From an uncultured Candidatus Melainabacteria bacterium (GTDB taxonomy: Bacteria; Cyanobacteriota; Vampirovibrionia; Gastranaerophilales; Gastranaerophilaceae), in assembly GCA_934717855.1 (NCBI GenBank), contig CAKUZI010000003.1, positions 124,001-188,000 on the forward strand: 64,000 bases of DNA, read 5' to 3'. Numbering within the stretch: the stretch's first letter is position 1; every line of letters starts with the position of its first letter. Both the position numbers and the translations under genes were made by a program. Of the stretch, positions 35,302 to 43,449 are shown in pieces. The notes under the pieces are model-generated. The model was not told the DNA's origin. It made no database searches and saw only the letters and a list, made by a program, of their open reading frames with translations.

Positions 35302-36495
35302 ATGGAAAAAGAGATGAAAAAGAAGATTGCAATTGCATCTATTGCGGTTGTAGGTATAATTACAACAATTAAACTTGCGGTAATTTATTATAATGCGAAT
35401 TTTAATCCGTATGCACTCTCAAGTTTTTGTTCAGTAAATGACTTTATTGATTGTGATGGAATTGCTAGAACTCCGGAAGCTCAATTTTTAGGAATTCCGC
35501 TTGCATATTGGGGAATGTTCTATTATGCATTTGTCTTTTTGATGCTTTTTGCTCAAAAGTTGAAAAATGTGAAATTATTCAAGTTCATGGAAGTTTTTAA
35601 AAATCCGATGGATTATATCGCTTCGTTAGGCTTGTTTGCATTTTGCGTTTCAATGATATTGCTATGCTTAAGCTTATTTGATATTAAAAAACTTTGTGTT
35701 CTTTGTGCATTTACATATATTTTAAACCTTGCAATCGGTTGTGTTGCGACAGATTTTAAAAACGGAGGATTTATTCATTCTGTTAAACAAAGTATCAATG
35801 ACTTTTTAGATGCAATTAAAATTAAAAAATATTTAATAGCACTTATTGCAGTTTTGGCTGTTGCTGTTGGATTTTTGACATATACTCGTGTGACATTTAA
35901 GTTTGCTCCGCAAGTAAAAAGACAAATGGAATTTAAAGAATTTAAGCATAAGAAAAATCAATATGCAGTTAAAGGAAATCTTTTGGGAGACGAAAATGCT
36001 AAAACAATTGTTTATGTATATTCAGATTATCAATGCCCGATTTGCCCTGTTCACAATGTAATGGTACATAAACTTGCCAAGGAAATGAAAAACATTAAAA
36101 TTGTTCACAAAAATCTTCCGCTGGATACAAGTTGTAATGCTTATTTGCAAAGTCCGTTCCACCAAGGTTCTTGTATAGATGCTCAATATGTAATTGCAGC
36201 AGAAAAGCAAGGCAAACTTTGGGATATGAACGAAATTTTGTTTGAGAAAAAACCTCAAACTGAAGATGAAATTCTTAAACTTGTTGAAAATCAAGGATTT
36301 GATCTTGAAAAATTGCAAGAAGATGCAAACAGCTTAGAAACAATGAATCAAATTAAAGATGAAATTGATTTTGCATACAAACATGGTATTAACGGAACTC
36401 CTTCAACAATGATTAACAACGAAGTATATGTAGGAGTTAAGCCATACAAAGAATTTAAAGAATGGGTTGAAAAAAATGGAGCAGAAAAAAAATAA
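35302..36495 (+). CDS. VKOR-DsbA fusion (disulfide-bond formation)
   Basis: 397 aa joining two halves of the periplasmic thiol-oxidation pathway. The N-terminal vitamin K epoxide reductase domain (~1-165, four to five spans) has the loop Cys pair CSVNDFIDC, GIPLAYWG and the redox motif CVLC. A further span (~178-196) leads to a DsbA-like thioredoxin domain with CPIC (~248-251). VKOR-thioredoxin fusions are typical of Cyanobacteria; here the fused oxidoreductase looks DsbA-like. AGGAGAACTTTATA precedes the ATG. Overlaps queH by 20 bases. Confidence 0.9.
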   Translation: MEKEMKKKIAIASIAVVGIITTIKLAVIYYNANFNPYALSSFCSVNDFIDCDGIARTPEAQFLGIPLAYWGMFYYAFVFLMLFAQKLKNVKLFKFMEVFKNPMDYIASLGLFAFCVSMILLCLSLFDIKKLCVLCAFTYILNLAIGCVATDFKNGGFIHSVKQSINDFLDAIKIKKYLIALIAVLAVAVGFLTYTRVTFKFAPQVKRQMEFKEFKHKKNQYAVKGNLLGDENAKTIVYVYSDYQCPICPVHNVMVHKLAKEMKNIKIVHKNLPLDTSCNAYLQSPFHQGSCIDAQYVIAAEKQGKLWDMNEILFEKKPQTEDEILKLVENQGFDLEKLQEDANSLETMNQIKDEIDFAYKHGINGTPSTMINNEVYVGVKPYKEFKEWVEKNGAEKK

Positions 36496-37021
36496 AATAG
36501 TTCTCCACGCTTGTTGCGGAATTTGTTCTGGATATCCTGTGTCTTACTTACAAGACGCAGGATATCAGGTTATTGTATATTTTTATAATCCAAATATTTT
36601 TCCTATTGAAGAATACCAAAAAAGACTGGAAGCCGAAAAAACACTTTGTGAACATTTTGGCTGTGAATTGATTGAGGCAGAATATAATCCTGAAGAGTTT
36701 TATAGAGTGGCTAAAGGGTTTGAACAGGAGCCTGAAAGAGGAAAAAGGTGCGACAAGTGTTTTGAGTTGCGTTTGAAAAAGACAGCAGAGTTTGCAAAGT
36801 CGCAAAGGATTGAAAATTTTACAACTTCAATAGTTATAAGCCCGCATAAAAATTTTCAAAAGCTTTCTGAGATAGGTGAAAAAATTGCGTTAGAAGAGGG
36901 GCTGAACTTTCTTGCAATTGATTTTAAAAAGAAAGACGGTTTTTTGAAAACAAATAAAATTTCTAGAGAATTAAGTTTGTATCGCCAGAATTATTGCGGT
37001 TGCAAATTTAGTTTAAGATAA
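36476..37021 (+). CDS. queH: Epoxyqueuosine reductase QueH
   Basis: Reduces epoxyqueuosine to queuosine in tRNA (DUF208 family). Conserved cysteines: HACCGICSGYPV at the N-terminus, RCDKCFELRL in the middle and YRQNYCGCKFS at the C-terminus bind the metal centres. 181 aa from ATG 36476; a TTG three codons earlier is the other option. It starts inside the end of the VKOR-DsbA gene. Confidence 0.93.
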   Translation: MEQKKNKIVLHACCGICSGYPVSYLQDAGYQVIVYFYNPNIFPIEEYQKRLEAEKTLCEHFGCELIEAEYNPEEFYRVAKGFEQEPERGKRCDKCFELRLKKTAEFAKSQRIENFTTSIVISPHKNFQKLSEIGEKIALEEGLNFLAIDFKKKDGFLKTNKISRELSLYRQNYCGCKFSLR

Positions 37022-37125
37022 ATCATATATTTACACTATGAATTATCCTCAAAATGTTATATAATAAGATAAAAAGCTTGATTTATTAAATAAAATTATT
37101 AAAAAGAGAGAAAAAGGATAAGAGT

Positions 37126-38097
37126 ATGAATAATAAATTGATTTTAACGTTAGTAGCAATTCTTACATTGGGAGCATTAGGCGCATATGCAGCAGGTGTA
37201 GATAAATTGCCTCCAATTGATAATAATTCCAAAAATAGTAGCAGTCCAAGTTCTGATGCTTTGGATTTTTCTAAACAAAAAGTTTATTATCCGAACGCTA
37301 CGACAAAAAGTATTGCTCTAAAATATAAAGCAGGAAATTATTCAGGTTGTTTGCAAGAATGTTATTCTTTATTGAAAAAACAACCTAACAACCCTTTGGG
37401 TTATTACTATTTGGCAATGGTTTACACGCATTTAGATAAAAAATCAGAAGCTGTTTCTGCATATGACAAGGTTATTAAATTAAATCCAAATCAATATCTA
37501 GTTGACTATGCTACAAAAGGTCGTGATTGTTTAACTGGTGGGCCGGCATGTCATCCTGAAGCTCAGCAAGGTGAAGAACAACTTGATGATTTGGATAAAT
37601 TTATCAAAGCTCCATACGGCAATGGTTTGTCTCCTGAATTGAATAATGAAGTTCGCCAAAAACAACTTAATAATATTCAAGAAACTATTAACAAAAAAGA
37701 AAATCTTGAAAACCAAGATATAGAAAGAATTAAAAAGTTTGACAACAGCAAATCAGAGGCAGAAGAGACGATTAAAATTGCACAGGTTTCAGATGAAGAA
37801 GTCTTAAAAGCTATCAATACATTGAAGGAAGCCGGTGTGAATGTTTCTGTTCAATCTTCTGCAACAGAAAATCCTTATGCGATGGCTCAATATCAAGATC
37901 CGAGAGTTGCGGAAATGAATATGTTGTTGGGAAATAATAACAACAACAATAATAGTATGATGAATGTGGTTCCGATGTTGATGAGCCAAGCTCAAAAAGG
38001 TGAAAATATTGATCCGAGAATTATGCAGACTTTGATGATGGATTCAATGATGTCAGGTTTTAATAATTTGAATAGTAATAATAACAACAATTATTAA
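37126..38097 (+). CDS. Secreted TPR protein with Asn-rich tail
   Basis: 323 aa with a signal peptide (cleavage after AYA, ~residue 22). Residues ~60-135 contain two to three tetratricopeptide repeats (YKAGNYSGCLQECYSLLKK, LGYYYLAMVYTHLDKKSEA). The C-terminus is Asn/Met-rich and low-complexity with two poly-Asn runs. Probably a periplasmic or surface scaffold. It is followed after six bases by another TPR-like gene. Confidence 0.75.
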   Translation: MNNKLILTLVAILTLGALGAYAAGVDKLPPIDNNSKNSSSPSSDALDFSKQKVYYPNATTKSIALKYKAGNYSGCLQECYSLLKKQPNNPLGYYYLAMVYTHLDKKSEAVSAYDKVIKLNPNQYLVDYATKGRDCLTGGPACHPEAQQGEEQLDDLDKFIKAPYGNGLSPELNNEVRQKQLNNIQETINKKENLENQDIERIKKFDNSKSEAEETIKIAQVSDEEVLKAINTLKEAGVNVSVQSSATENPYAMAQYQDPRVAEMNMLLGNNNNNNNSMMNVVPMLMSQAQKGENIDPRIMQTLMMDSMMSGFNNLNSNNNNNY

Positions 38098-38103
38098 TGA
38101 TTT

Positions 38104-38709
38104 ATGGTTTTATTAGATTATAAAAAAGCAAAAGAAAAGTTGTTGGCAGGTTTCGATGAGGACTGTCAACAATTTTTCGTTAAAAATGGCTGTGTATTGG
38201 AAGATGCTTATTTAAATTTCTTTGCAGGAGACTTAGAATATGCCAAAAGACAGTTTGAGTTAATTGAGGACGTTGATGTTAGAGCGCATTGGGCTTTGTT
38301 TGAAATCTCTTTGATTGAGGGTGATGTTCAAGAGTATCCATCGTATTTTGAGATAAGAAATTTTTTAGAAATTGATCTTAATATTCTAATAACCTATTGC
38401 CAAGGAACTTTTGTTGAAAAAATAATTCGATACGCGGATTATATGTATACGATAAATCCGGAAGTCCATAAATTTATAGGACGAGTTTTGTATAATAATG
38501 GCTTAAAAGAGCAGGGGTTGTTCTTTTTAAACCGTGCAAAAAGTTATTTTTATCACGATCCTGAACTTCATTTTCTTTTGTCATATATTTATTTTTTGGA
38601 TAAAGATTATGTCAAAGCTCAAAAATCTGTAGATGATTGTTTACGAATCTTACCCGATTATTTTCCGGCAAAAGATATGAAGAAAAAATTGGAGAGTTAC
38701 AATGCTTGA
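38104..38709 (+). CDS. TPR-like helical repeat protein
   Basis: 201 aa, all-helical with TPR-like periodicity (NNGLKEQGLFFLNRAKSYF, LSYIYFLDKDYVKAQKSVDDCL). No signal peptide. Six bases after the secreted TPR gene, so one transcript. Family not recognised. Confidence 0.7.
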   Translation: MVLLDYKKAKEKLLAGFDEDCQQFFVKNGCVLEDAYLNFFAGDLEYAKRQFELIEDVDVRAHWALFEISLIEGDVQEYPSYFEIRNFLEIDLNILITYCQGTFVEKIIRYADYMYTINPEVHKFIGRVLYNNGLKEQGLFFLNRAKSYFYHDPELHFLLSYIYFLDKDYVKAQKSVDDCLRILPDYFPAKDMKKKLESYNA

Positions 38710-38740
38710 AAAGCTCTAAAGAATATGTTAAAATGAGGAT

Positions 38741-38833
38741 ATGAATTTTCAAGAAGAGCTGAAAGAAGTTGAATTTGCGATGAAAAGTGCCGTCGGGGGG
38801 GGGGCAGTACGCCGCCGACACTACTACGTTTAG
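38741..38833 (+). pseudogene. Truncated gene start interrupted by a repeat
   Basis: ATG at 38741 follows a promoter-like TGTTAAAAT and GAGGAT ribosome site, and begins MNFQEELKEVEFAMKSAV, which looks like real protein. It then enters a G10 tract (38795-38804) and a repeat, ending after 30 codons. Probably the 5' remnant of a gene broken by repeat insertion; which gene is not known. Confidence 0.4.
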
Positions 38834-39245
38834 ATAGATGGCTGTATAAAGCAGCTAGACAGTTAGGAAGCGAAGCAGATAAGTGTATTTTAGAGGCGAA
38901 GATGCCAAGATGCGAAGAAGCAAAGTCCATTACAGATTTAGATGCAAGGCAAAGTTCCTCTCTCCAAGGGAGAGAGATAGAGAGAGGGGTTGAATCTAAT
39001 AAAGCAGATTTAGATGTAAAGACGCAAAGAAGCGAAGAAGTAAAGAGGCATAGTCTTTTACGGTTAAGGAAGTTTGATTTATTTAGGAAGATTGTTGATA
39101 TTTTAAGTTTAGTTAAACGAAACATTTTAATCTCGCCCCTTGAGGGAGAGAAGAAATTTCTTGGCGAATTATGTGAGCTTAGAAATTTCAGAGAGGGGGA
39201 TAAAAAATATAAAACTTTAGATCGCGCAACGGAGTGCGCGATGAC
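38780..39245. repeat. Mosaic repeat, left copy
   Basis: A chain of short modules: a GTCGG/CCGAC hairpin holding G10, then AAGCAGCTAGACAGTTAGG, AGGCAAAGTTCCTCTCTCC, GGGAGAGAGATAGAGAGAGG, AAAGCAGATTTAGATGTAAAG and a CGCCCCTTGAGGGAGAG segment. The same modules recur, inverted, at 41034-41452. Translated, both copies stay open in matching frames, but the sequence is low-complexity and is not called coding. Confidence 0.8.
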
Positions 39246-39276
39246 AGATGTTGGTGAAAAGAAAGGAAAAATAATA

Positions 39277-40089
39277 ATGAATAAAAACAATTTACAACAA
39301 AAACAACCTAATAACCCAGCTGATTCCCCTGAAACGAACCACTCACTACTCACTATTCACCATTCACCCAAACGCATAGCGTTTACCCTTGCGGAAGTTT
39401 TAATAACTCTCGGCATTGTCGGCGTAATTGCGGCATTGACTTTGCCAAATGTTATTAATAAATATAAACGAAAACAATTAGAAGTTGCATTTATTCGTTC
39501 TTCTAGTCTTATTCAACAAGTTTTAAAACAAACTGCTAATGATTTTGGTTATGATAATTTTAACGATATTAATAAAGTATGTCCAAATCAAAATGAATTA
39601 AATCGTTGTAAGTGGATTAATCAAGAATTTTTTAAATCAATTAACGCTAATTTTGTTTCTAAGTTTAGAGTTTTGAAAAAAGCTAAAGGTATTAATGCTG
39701 CAAAATTTGAAAATAAAATTATTCCAACATATAATTATATTGGCAAACAGGGTTTATATTACAGTCAGTTATATGGAATTGAGAATGGGGGATATTTTCT
39801 CGCTGATGGAACCTATATTACAGGATTGACATTCTTTTATCATGGAAGCGGTGATGGAATTACAATGACTTTTGATACAAATGGTCCATACAAAGGGCCA
39901 AATCGTTTCGGGTATGATATTTTTCTTTATACGACAGGGGGCTGGGGCTCTCTTTGTTCTAAAGAGAAATCTCTTGCTGATGGCGGTCCAAATTCTAGCC
40001 TTAATGGTCGAGGATGTTATAAATATGCCCTAAAAAATATTAATCCAGATGATAACTCGAAAGGATATTGGGAAAGTTTGTATAAATAG
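39277..40089 (+). CDS. Prepilin-like protein
   Basis: Type IV pilin/type II secretion pseudopilin-like protein, 270 aa. After a ~32-residue leader comes IAFTLAEVLITLGIVGVIAALTLPNV, with the Phe/Glu spacing (F1, E5) of prepilin peptidase substrates; the globular part has a GPNRFGYDIF segment shared with the copy at 60.6 kb. ATG 39277 has AAGGA upstream; the same frame is open far upstream through the repeat but that would bury the prepilin leader. The leader contains a hairpin-repeat arm translated as NHSLLTIHHSP. Confidence 0.8.
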   Translation: MNKNNLQQKQPNNPADSPETNHSLLTIHHSPKRIAFTLAEVLITLGIVGVIAALTLPNVINKYKRKQLEVAFIRSSSLIQQVLKQTANDFGYDNFNDINKVCPNQNELNRCKWINQEFFKSINANFVSKFRVLKKAKGINAAKFENKIIPTYNYIGKQGLYYSQLYGIENGGYFLADGTYITGLTFFYHGSGDGITMTFDTNGPYKGPNRFGYDIFLYTTGGWGSLCSKEKSLADGGPNSSLNGRGCYKYALKNINPDDNSKGYWESLYK

Positions 40090-40290
40090 CACGTAGTTGG
40101 CGTGCCCTACCCTGCCAATATTTCTAATAACGTTACGAAATGTAAAGATGTGTTTAAAAATAGGCTCAAAGTTTCTTGTAATACGCTATGCAAGGTTTTT
40201 GTTATCTGGATAACTGGGCAATATTTAAAATCTTTTAGTTTTCATGTAAGTGTGTGAAAGTTTTTTAAATGTAGAAAGGAAAAAATTGTT

Positions 40291-40872
40291 ATGTCAACGA
40301 ACAATTTATCAATTAATTTCCCAAAACAAGTGCATAATACTTATAGGTTGTACTCGCAACCTGATGGTGCTCTAAAGGTACTATGTGCTAGTATCCCTAA
40401 AAAACATATTCCGAGTGATGCTATTATTCAATACGATAGTTTTGATGGAGGAAGAGATAGGCGTAGTACTGTTAATTATCATCGTACTGGTGGTATTACC
40501 AAATTAGAAGAGTATAGTCATACGTATACTCTTCATAAAGGGGCTAAAGGAGTTACTAAATCCCAAGAATTGAATCAAACTGACCCTAAATTGTCTATTA
40601 AAAAGAATATGGTAAGTTGTGGTGGTAAAGAATATTCGTCAACTCATATTTTAAATCATGAGACCGGTTTGGAGTTTGTTGTTCGTAAAAAAGACAATGG
40701 AGCTATAATCGCATATGAAATATTACCTACCAAAAGAACATTTGCTCAAGGTTTTAAAGGACGACTTCAAAAATTAGGTATGGCAGTTGCAACAGATGCA
40801 AATGGTTGCGAAAGACCGGTTCTAAAAAATGTTGGAGAAATGATTTTAAAAGTTGCGAAAATGGTTAAGTAG
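40291..40872 (+). CDS. Hypothetical protein
   Basis: 193 aa, no recognised domain, no signal peptide or membrane span. Polar with beta-like stretches, two cysteines (CASIP, VSCGG) and a basic C-terminus. GAAAGGAAAAAATTGTT precedes the ATG. It has its own terminator at 40922 and lies with the prepilin gene between inverted copies of the mosaic repeat. Confidence 0.65.
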   Translation: MSTNNLSINFPKQVHNTYRLYSQPDGALKVLCASIPKKHIPSDAIIQYDSFDGGRDRRSTVNYHRTGGITKLEEYSHTYTLHKGAKGVTKSQELNQTDPKLSIKKNMVSCGGKEYSSTHILNHETGLEFVVRKKDNGAIIAYEILPTKRTFAQGFKGRLQKLGMAVATDANGCERPVLKNVGEMILKVAKMVK

Positions 40873-40921
40873 ATTATTTTTTTAATCATATCAAGCGCAT
40901 ATTTGTTATCTTTTAAAAAGT

Positions 40922-40954
40922 AAGGTGAAGAAAATAAAATCTTCACCTTTTTTT
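40922..40954 (+). terminator. Rho-independent terminator
   Basis: AAGGTGAAG (40922-40930) and CTTCACCTT (40941-40949) form a perfect 9-bp stem followed by a T-run. Confidence 0.9.
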
Positions 40955-41542
40955 ATGGAAAATTTTATTGAAACAACCTTACAATCAACTGTTTTGTGCT
41001 AGTATTACTAAAAAAGAGGTATCCAGTTGTATGGCGGTGTACCTACCCCGCCAACAAAAATTGAGGTTTTTATACTATTATTTTGCCCCATGTCATCGCG
41101 CACGATTGTTGCGCGATCTGAATATTTATATTTTTTATACCCCTCACTGAAATTTCTAAGCTCACATAATTCGCTAAGAAATTTCTTCTCTCCCTCAAGG
41201 GGCGAGATTAAAATATTACACTTAGCTGCCTCGCTTCTTAGCTGCTTAGCCGCTTCCGATACCGACTTTGCCTCCGCGCATCTTGGCATCTTTACATCTA
41301 AATCTGCTTTATTAGATTCAACCCCTCTCTCTATCTCTCTCCCTAGGAGAGAGGAACTTTGCCTTGCCTCTAAATCACGCTTAGCTGCTTCGCTTCCTAG
41401 CTGCCTAGCTGCCTCTAATACCGACTTTGCCTTTTGGTATCTGGGCATCTAAATCGCTCCCCTTTTTATTAATGACTGGCTTCTTTTAATTGTTCGTGGT
41501 ACACTCGTTTTGCAAAAAACTTTTTATAGGAGAAATTTTTCG
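40955..41542. other. Non-coding repeat region before DAHP synthase
   Basis: After the terminator there is no supported gene until 41543. Open frames on both strands here run through the mosaic repeat. The last ~80 bases hold the AGGAG ribosome site of the next gene. Confidence 0.7.
41034..41452. repeat. Mosaic repeat, inverted right copy
   Basis: Reverse-complement relative of 38780-39245: hairpin TGGCGG/CCGCCA at 41034-41057, then on the minus strand the CTTGAGGGAGAG, GTTGAATCTAATAAAGCAG and CTAGGGAGAGAG modules. It lies ~2 kb from the left copy and brackets the prepilin and hypothetical genes. Confidence 0.8.
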
Positions 41543-42592
41543 ATGATTATAATTATGGAGCGTACCGCTACCAAAGTGCAGGTTCAAAGAGTTATTGATT
41601 TTTTAAAAGATAACGGATTTGAAATAAGGTTTAACCAAGGGCAGGTTCATACAGTAATTGACGCAATTGGTGATAAAACTACTGTTACCCCAGGAAGAGT
41701 GTCGGCTTTTGATGGAGTAAAAGAGGTTAAAATTATTCGAGAACCGTTTAGACTTGCGTCTCGTGATAGAAAACCTGATGATACAGTAATTGAGTTTTCC
41801 AATGGAGTGAAAATTGGAGGAAACAATAAACCTGTTATGATGGTTGGACCTTGTTCTGTTGAAGATGACTATGATGGTTTGTTGAAAGTTGCGCTTACTG
41901 CCAAAGAAATGGGCTGTGAATTCTTACGAGGAGGTGCGTTCAAACCAAGAACTTCTCCATATGATTTTCAGGGTTATGGCGAAAAGGCGTTGAAATATTT
42001 GAAACGAGTAAGCGAAGAAACCGGTTTGTTAACTGTTTCAGAGGTTATGGATGCTTCGGATCTTGATATGATGTGTGAGTATGTAGATGTTTTGCAAATC
42101 GGTGCTCGAAATGTTCAAAATTTCAAACTTCTTCATGCTGTTGGAAAATGTAAAAAACCTGTAATTCTAAAACGAGGTTTGGCAAGTACTATCAGAGAAT
42201 TTTTGCTTGCCGCAGAGCATATTTTGTATAATGGAAATCCGAACGTAATTCTTTGTGAGCGCGGAATAAGAAGTTTTGACAATGCATTTACCCGTAATGT
42301 AATGGATATTGCATCTGTACCTGTAATCAAAAAATATTCTCATTTGCCGATAATTGTTGATCCAAGTCACGGAACAGGTCAAAGGTATTTGATTGAGCCG
42401 ATGGCAAAAGCAGGTTTGGTTGTAGGGGCAGATGGTGTAATGATGGAAGTTCACCATGACCCTGAAAACGCATTGTCTGACGGAAAACAAAGTTTGCCAT
42501 TGCCTATGTTTAAAGAGGTGATGAAACGAATTAACAAATTCAATGAATGTTTGCATTATGACAAAGCATGTCTTTCTGCAAATGCTGACTAG
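41543..42592 (+). CDS. aroF: 3-deoxy-7-phosphoheptulonate synthase
   Basis: DAHP synthase joining PEP and erythrose 4-phosphate, entry to the shikimate pathway. An N-terminal ferredoxin-like regulatory domain (~1-85) precedes the barrel, marking the AroA(beta) type: MVGPCSVE, RGGAFKPRTSPYDFQG, QIGARNVQNF, KRGLASTIREFL and DPSHGTGQRYL. 349 aa from ATG 41543, nine bases after AGGAG; the frame opens 11 codons earlier without a ribosome site. Confidence 0.96.
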   Translation: MIIIMERTATKVQVQRVIDFLKDNGFEIRFNQGQVHTVIDAIGDKTTVTPGRVSAFDGVKEVKIIREPFRLASRDRKPDDTVIEFSNGVKIGGNNKPVMMVGPCSVEDDYDGLLKVALTAKEMGCEFLRGGAFKPRTSPYDFQGYGEKALKYLKRVSEETGLLTVSEVMDASDLDMMCEYVDVLQIGARNVQNFKLLHAVGKCKKPVILKRGLASTIREFLLAAEHILYNGNPNVILCERGIRSFDNAFTRNVMDIASVPVIKKYSHLPIIVDPSHGTGQRYLIEPMAKAGLVVGADGVMMEVHHDPENALSDGKQSLPLPMFKEVMKRINKFNECLHYDKACLSANAD

Positions 42593-42706
42593 GACGAGAA
42601 TTTTTACCTTTGTAACAAACTCTTAACAAAAAGAAAAGAAAAAAGGCAATTTTTTCATACTTGTATACTTTATATATATGTAAGATATAAAGAGAGAGAT
42701 AAAGAG

Positions 42707-42958
42707 ATGTTACAGACACCTAGCAAATTTGGTTCAATTACAAAAAGAACTAAAAAATCTGAAAATAAAGAATTTAGTATTGAAGATTATAATTACCTTG
42801 CACAAAAAGATAAAAGGATGAGGTTTAACAATTCAAAGGATCCGATTTATTATGTGTTTGATGTAATTGAAAATCGTCCGGTTACAACATTAGCAAAAGA
42901 ATTTGTAAAAGATTCATTTTTTGAAGCAGTAAACTTTGTATCACAAGTCGTTAGATAA
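42707..42958 (+). CDS. Small hypothetical protein (83 aa)
   Basis: Basic, soluble protein without recognised domain; N-terminus Lys/Ser-rich, C-terminus helical (LAKEFVKDSFFEAVNFV). Purine-rich AAAGAGAGAGATAAAGAG precedes the ATG and a terminator follows at 43010, so it is a separate short transcript. Confidence 0.6.
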   Translation: MLQTPSKFGSITKRTKKSENKEFSIEDYNYLAQKDKRMRFNNSKDPIYYVFDVIENRPVTTLAKEFVKDSFFEAVNFVSQVVR

Positions 42959-43004
42959 TCAATAGGAAAGAAATTTAAAAACTAGGAAAAGGAATAAGGA
43001 ACAA

Positions 43005-43033
43005 AAAAGGATGGCTAAATACCATCTTTTTTT
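43005..43033 (+). terminator. Terminator of the 83-aa gene
   Basis: GATGG (43010-43014) and CCATC (43022-43026), preceded by A-run and followed by seven T. Confidence 0.85.
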
Positions 43034-43081
43034 ATGTAAGCACAGAATTGGAAAATATTAATATTTGTAACGTATATAACA

Positions 43082-43208
43082 CGTATATGTTATAGATATG
43101 CCGTATGGTGGTATACATGAGTATAACCATTTTCTTTTTCTTTATTTTCTCCTACACACACTAACCTTTTACCAAATATGAGATTGGCCGTTTATAACGG
43201 CTATTTTT
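43082..43208 (+). ncRNA. Candidate small RNA, Yfr1-like layout
   Basis: A 5' hairpin (ATGGT-GG-TATAC 43105-43116 with GTATA-ACCAT 43121-43130), an unpaired C/U-rich segment with CTCCTACACACAC (43149-43161) and a terminator (GCCGTT/AACGGC 43187-43201, then ATTTTT). No gene precedes this terminator within the region, so it must end a short non-coding transcript. A -10-like TATAAC lies at 43075-43080; the exact 5' end is uncertain. Cyanobacterial Yfr1 has an unpaired ACUCCUCACAC between two hairpins. Confidence 0.5.
43187..43208 (+). terminator. Terminator of the candidate small RNA
   Basis: GCCGTT/AACGGC stem with a three-base loop, then TATTTTT. Confidence 0.8.
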
Positions 43209-43272
43209 ATGACAACATTTTGAAAAATTATATATTTGACCCGCTAAACTATTCAGTCATAGTTGCGGATTA

Positions 43273-43315
43273 CAGGCAGACTTGATAACTCCGTTTATTC
43301 TATCATGTCTGCCTG
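43273..43315. repeat. Long inverted repeat upstream of lptB
   Basis: CAGGCAGACTTGATA and TATCATGTCTGCCTG pair over 15 bp with one mismatch around a 13-base loop. No T-run on either strand, so it is not an obvious terminator. Confidence 0.65.
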
Positions 43316-43449
43316 ATGTTTTATAATGTTTGATTTCTCACTTTTGTAGCAGATTTTATCAATATTTTAATTTCCCAAAAATAAATTTACCAATTGCAAT
43401 AGATATTTTTTTAAAGTAAAATATTTTTATAAACAAAAAGGGGTATGGA

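Larger units (their letters stand above)
42959..43449. other. Intergenic region with candidate small RNA
   Basis: 491 bases holding the terminator of the 83-aa gene, the candidate small RNA at 43082-43208, a long hairpin at 43273-43315 and the AAAGGGG ribosome site of lptB. No frame looks coding. Confidence 0.7.

Noticed and set aside
38902..39276. Upstream extension of the prepilin frame
   Set aside because: Runs through the mosaic repeat; a 125-residue extension would place the prepilin leader far from the N-terminus. ATG 39277 with AAGGA is preferred.
40968..41150. 60-codon plus-strand frame after the terminator
   Set aside because: No ribosome site and overlaps repeat sequence.
41008..41448. 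Open frame of 146 codons on the minus strand, with a plus-strand counterpart
   Set aside because: It follows the mosaic repeat and is low-complexity; the matching frame in the other copy is equally open, so openness comes from repeat composition. Kept only as a repeat.
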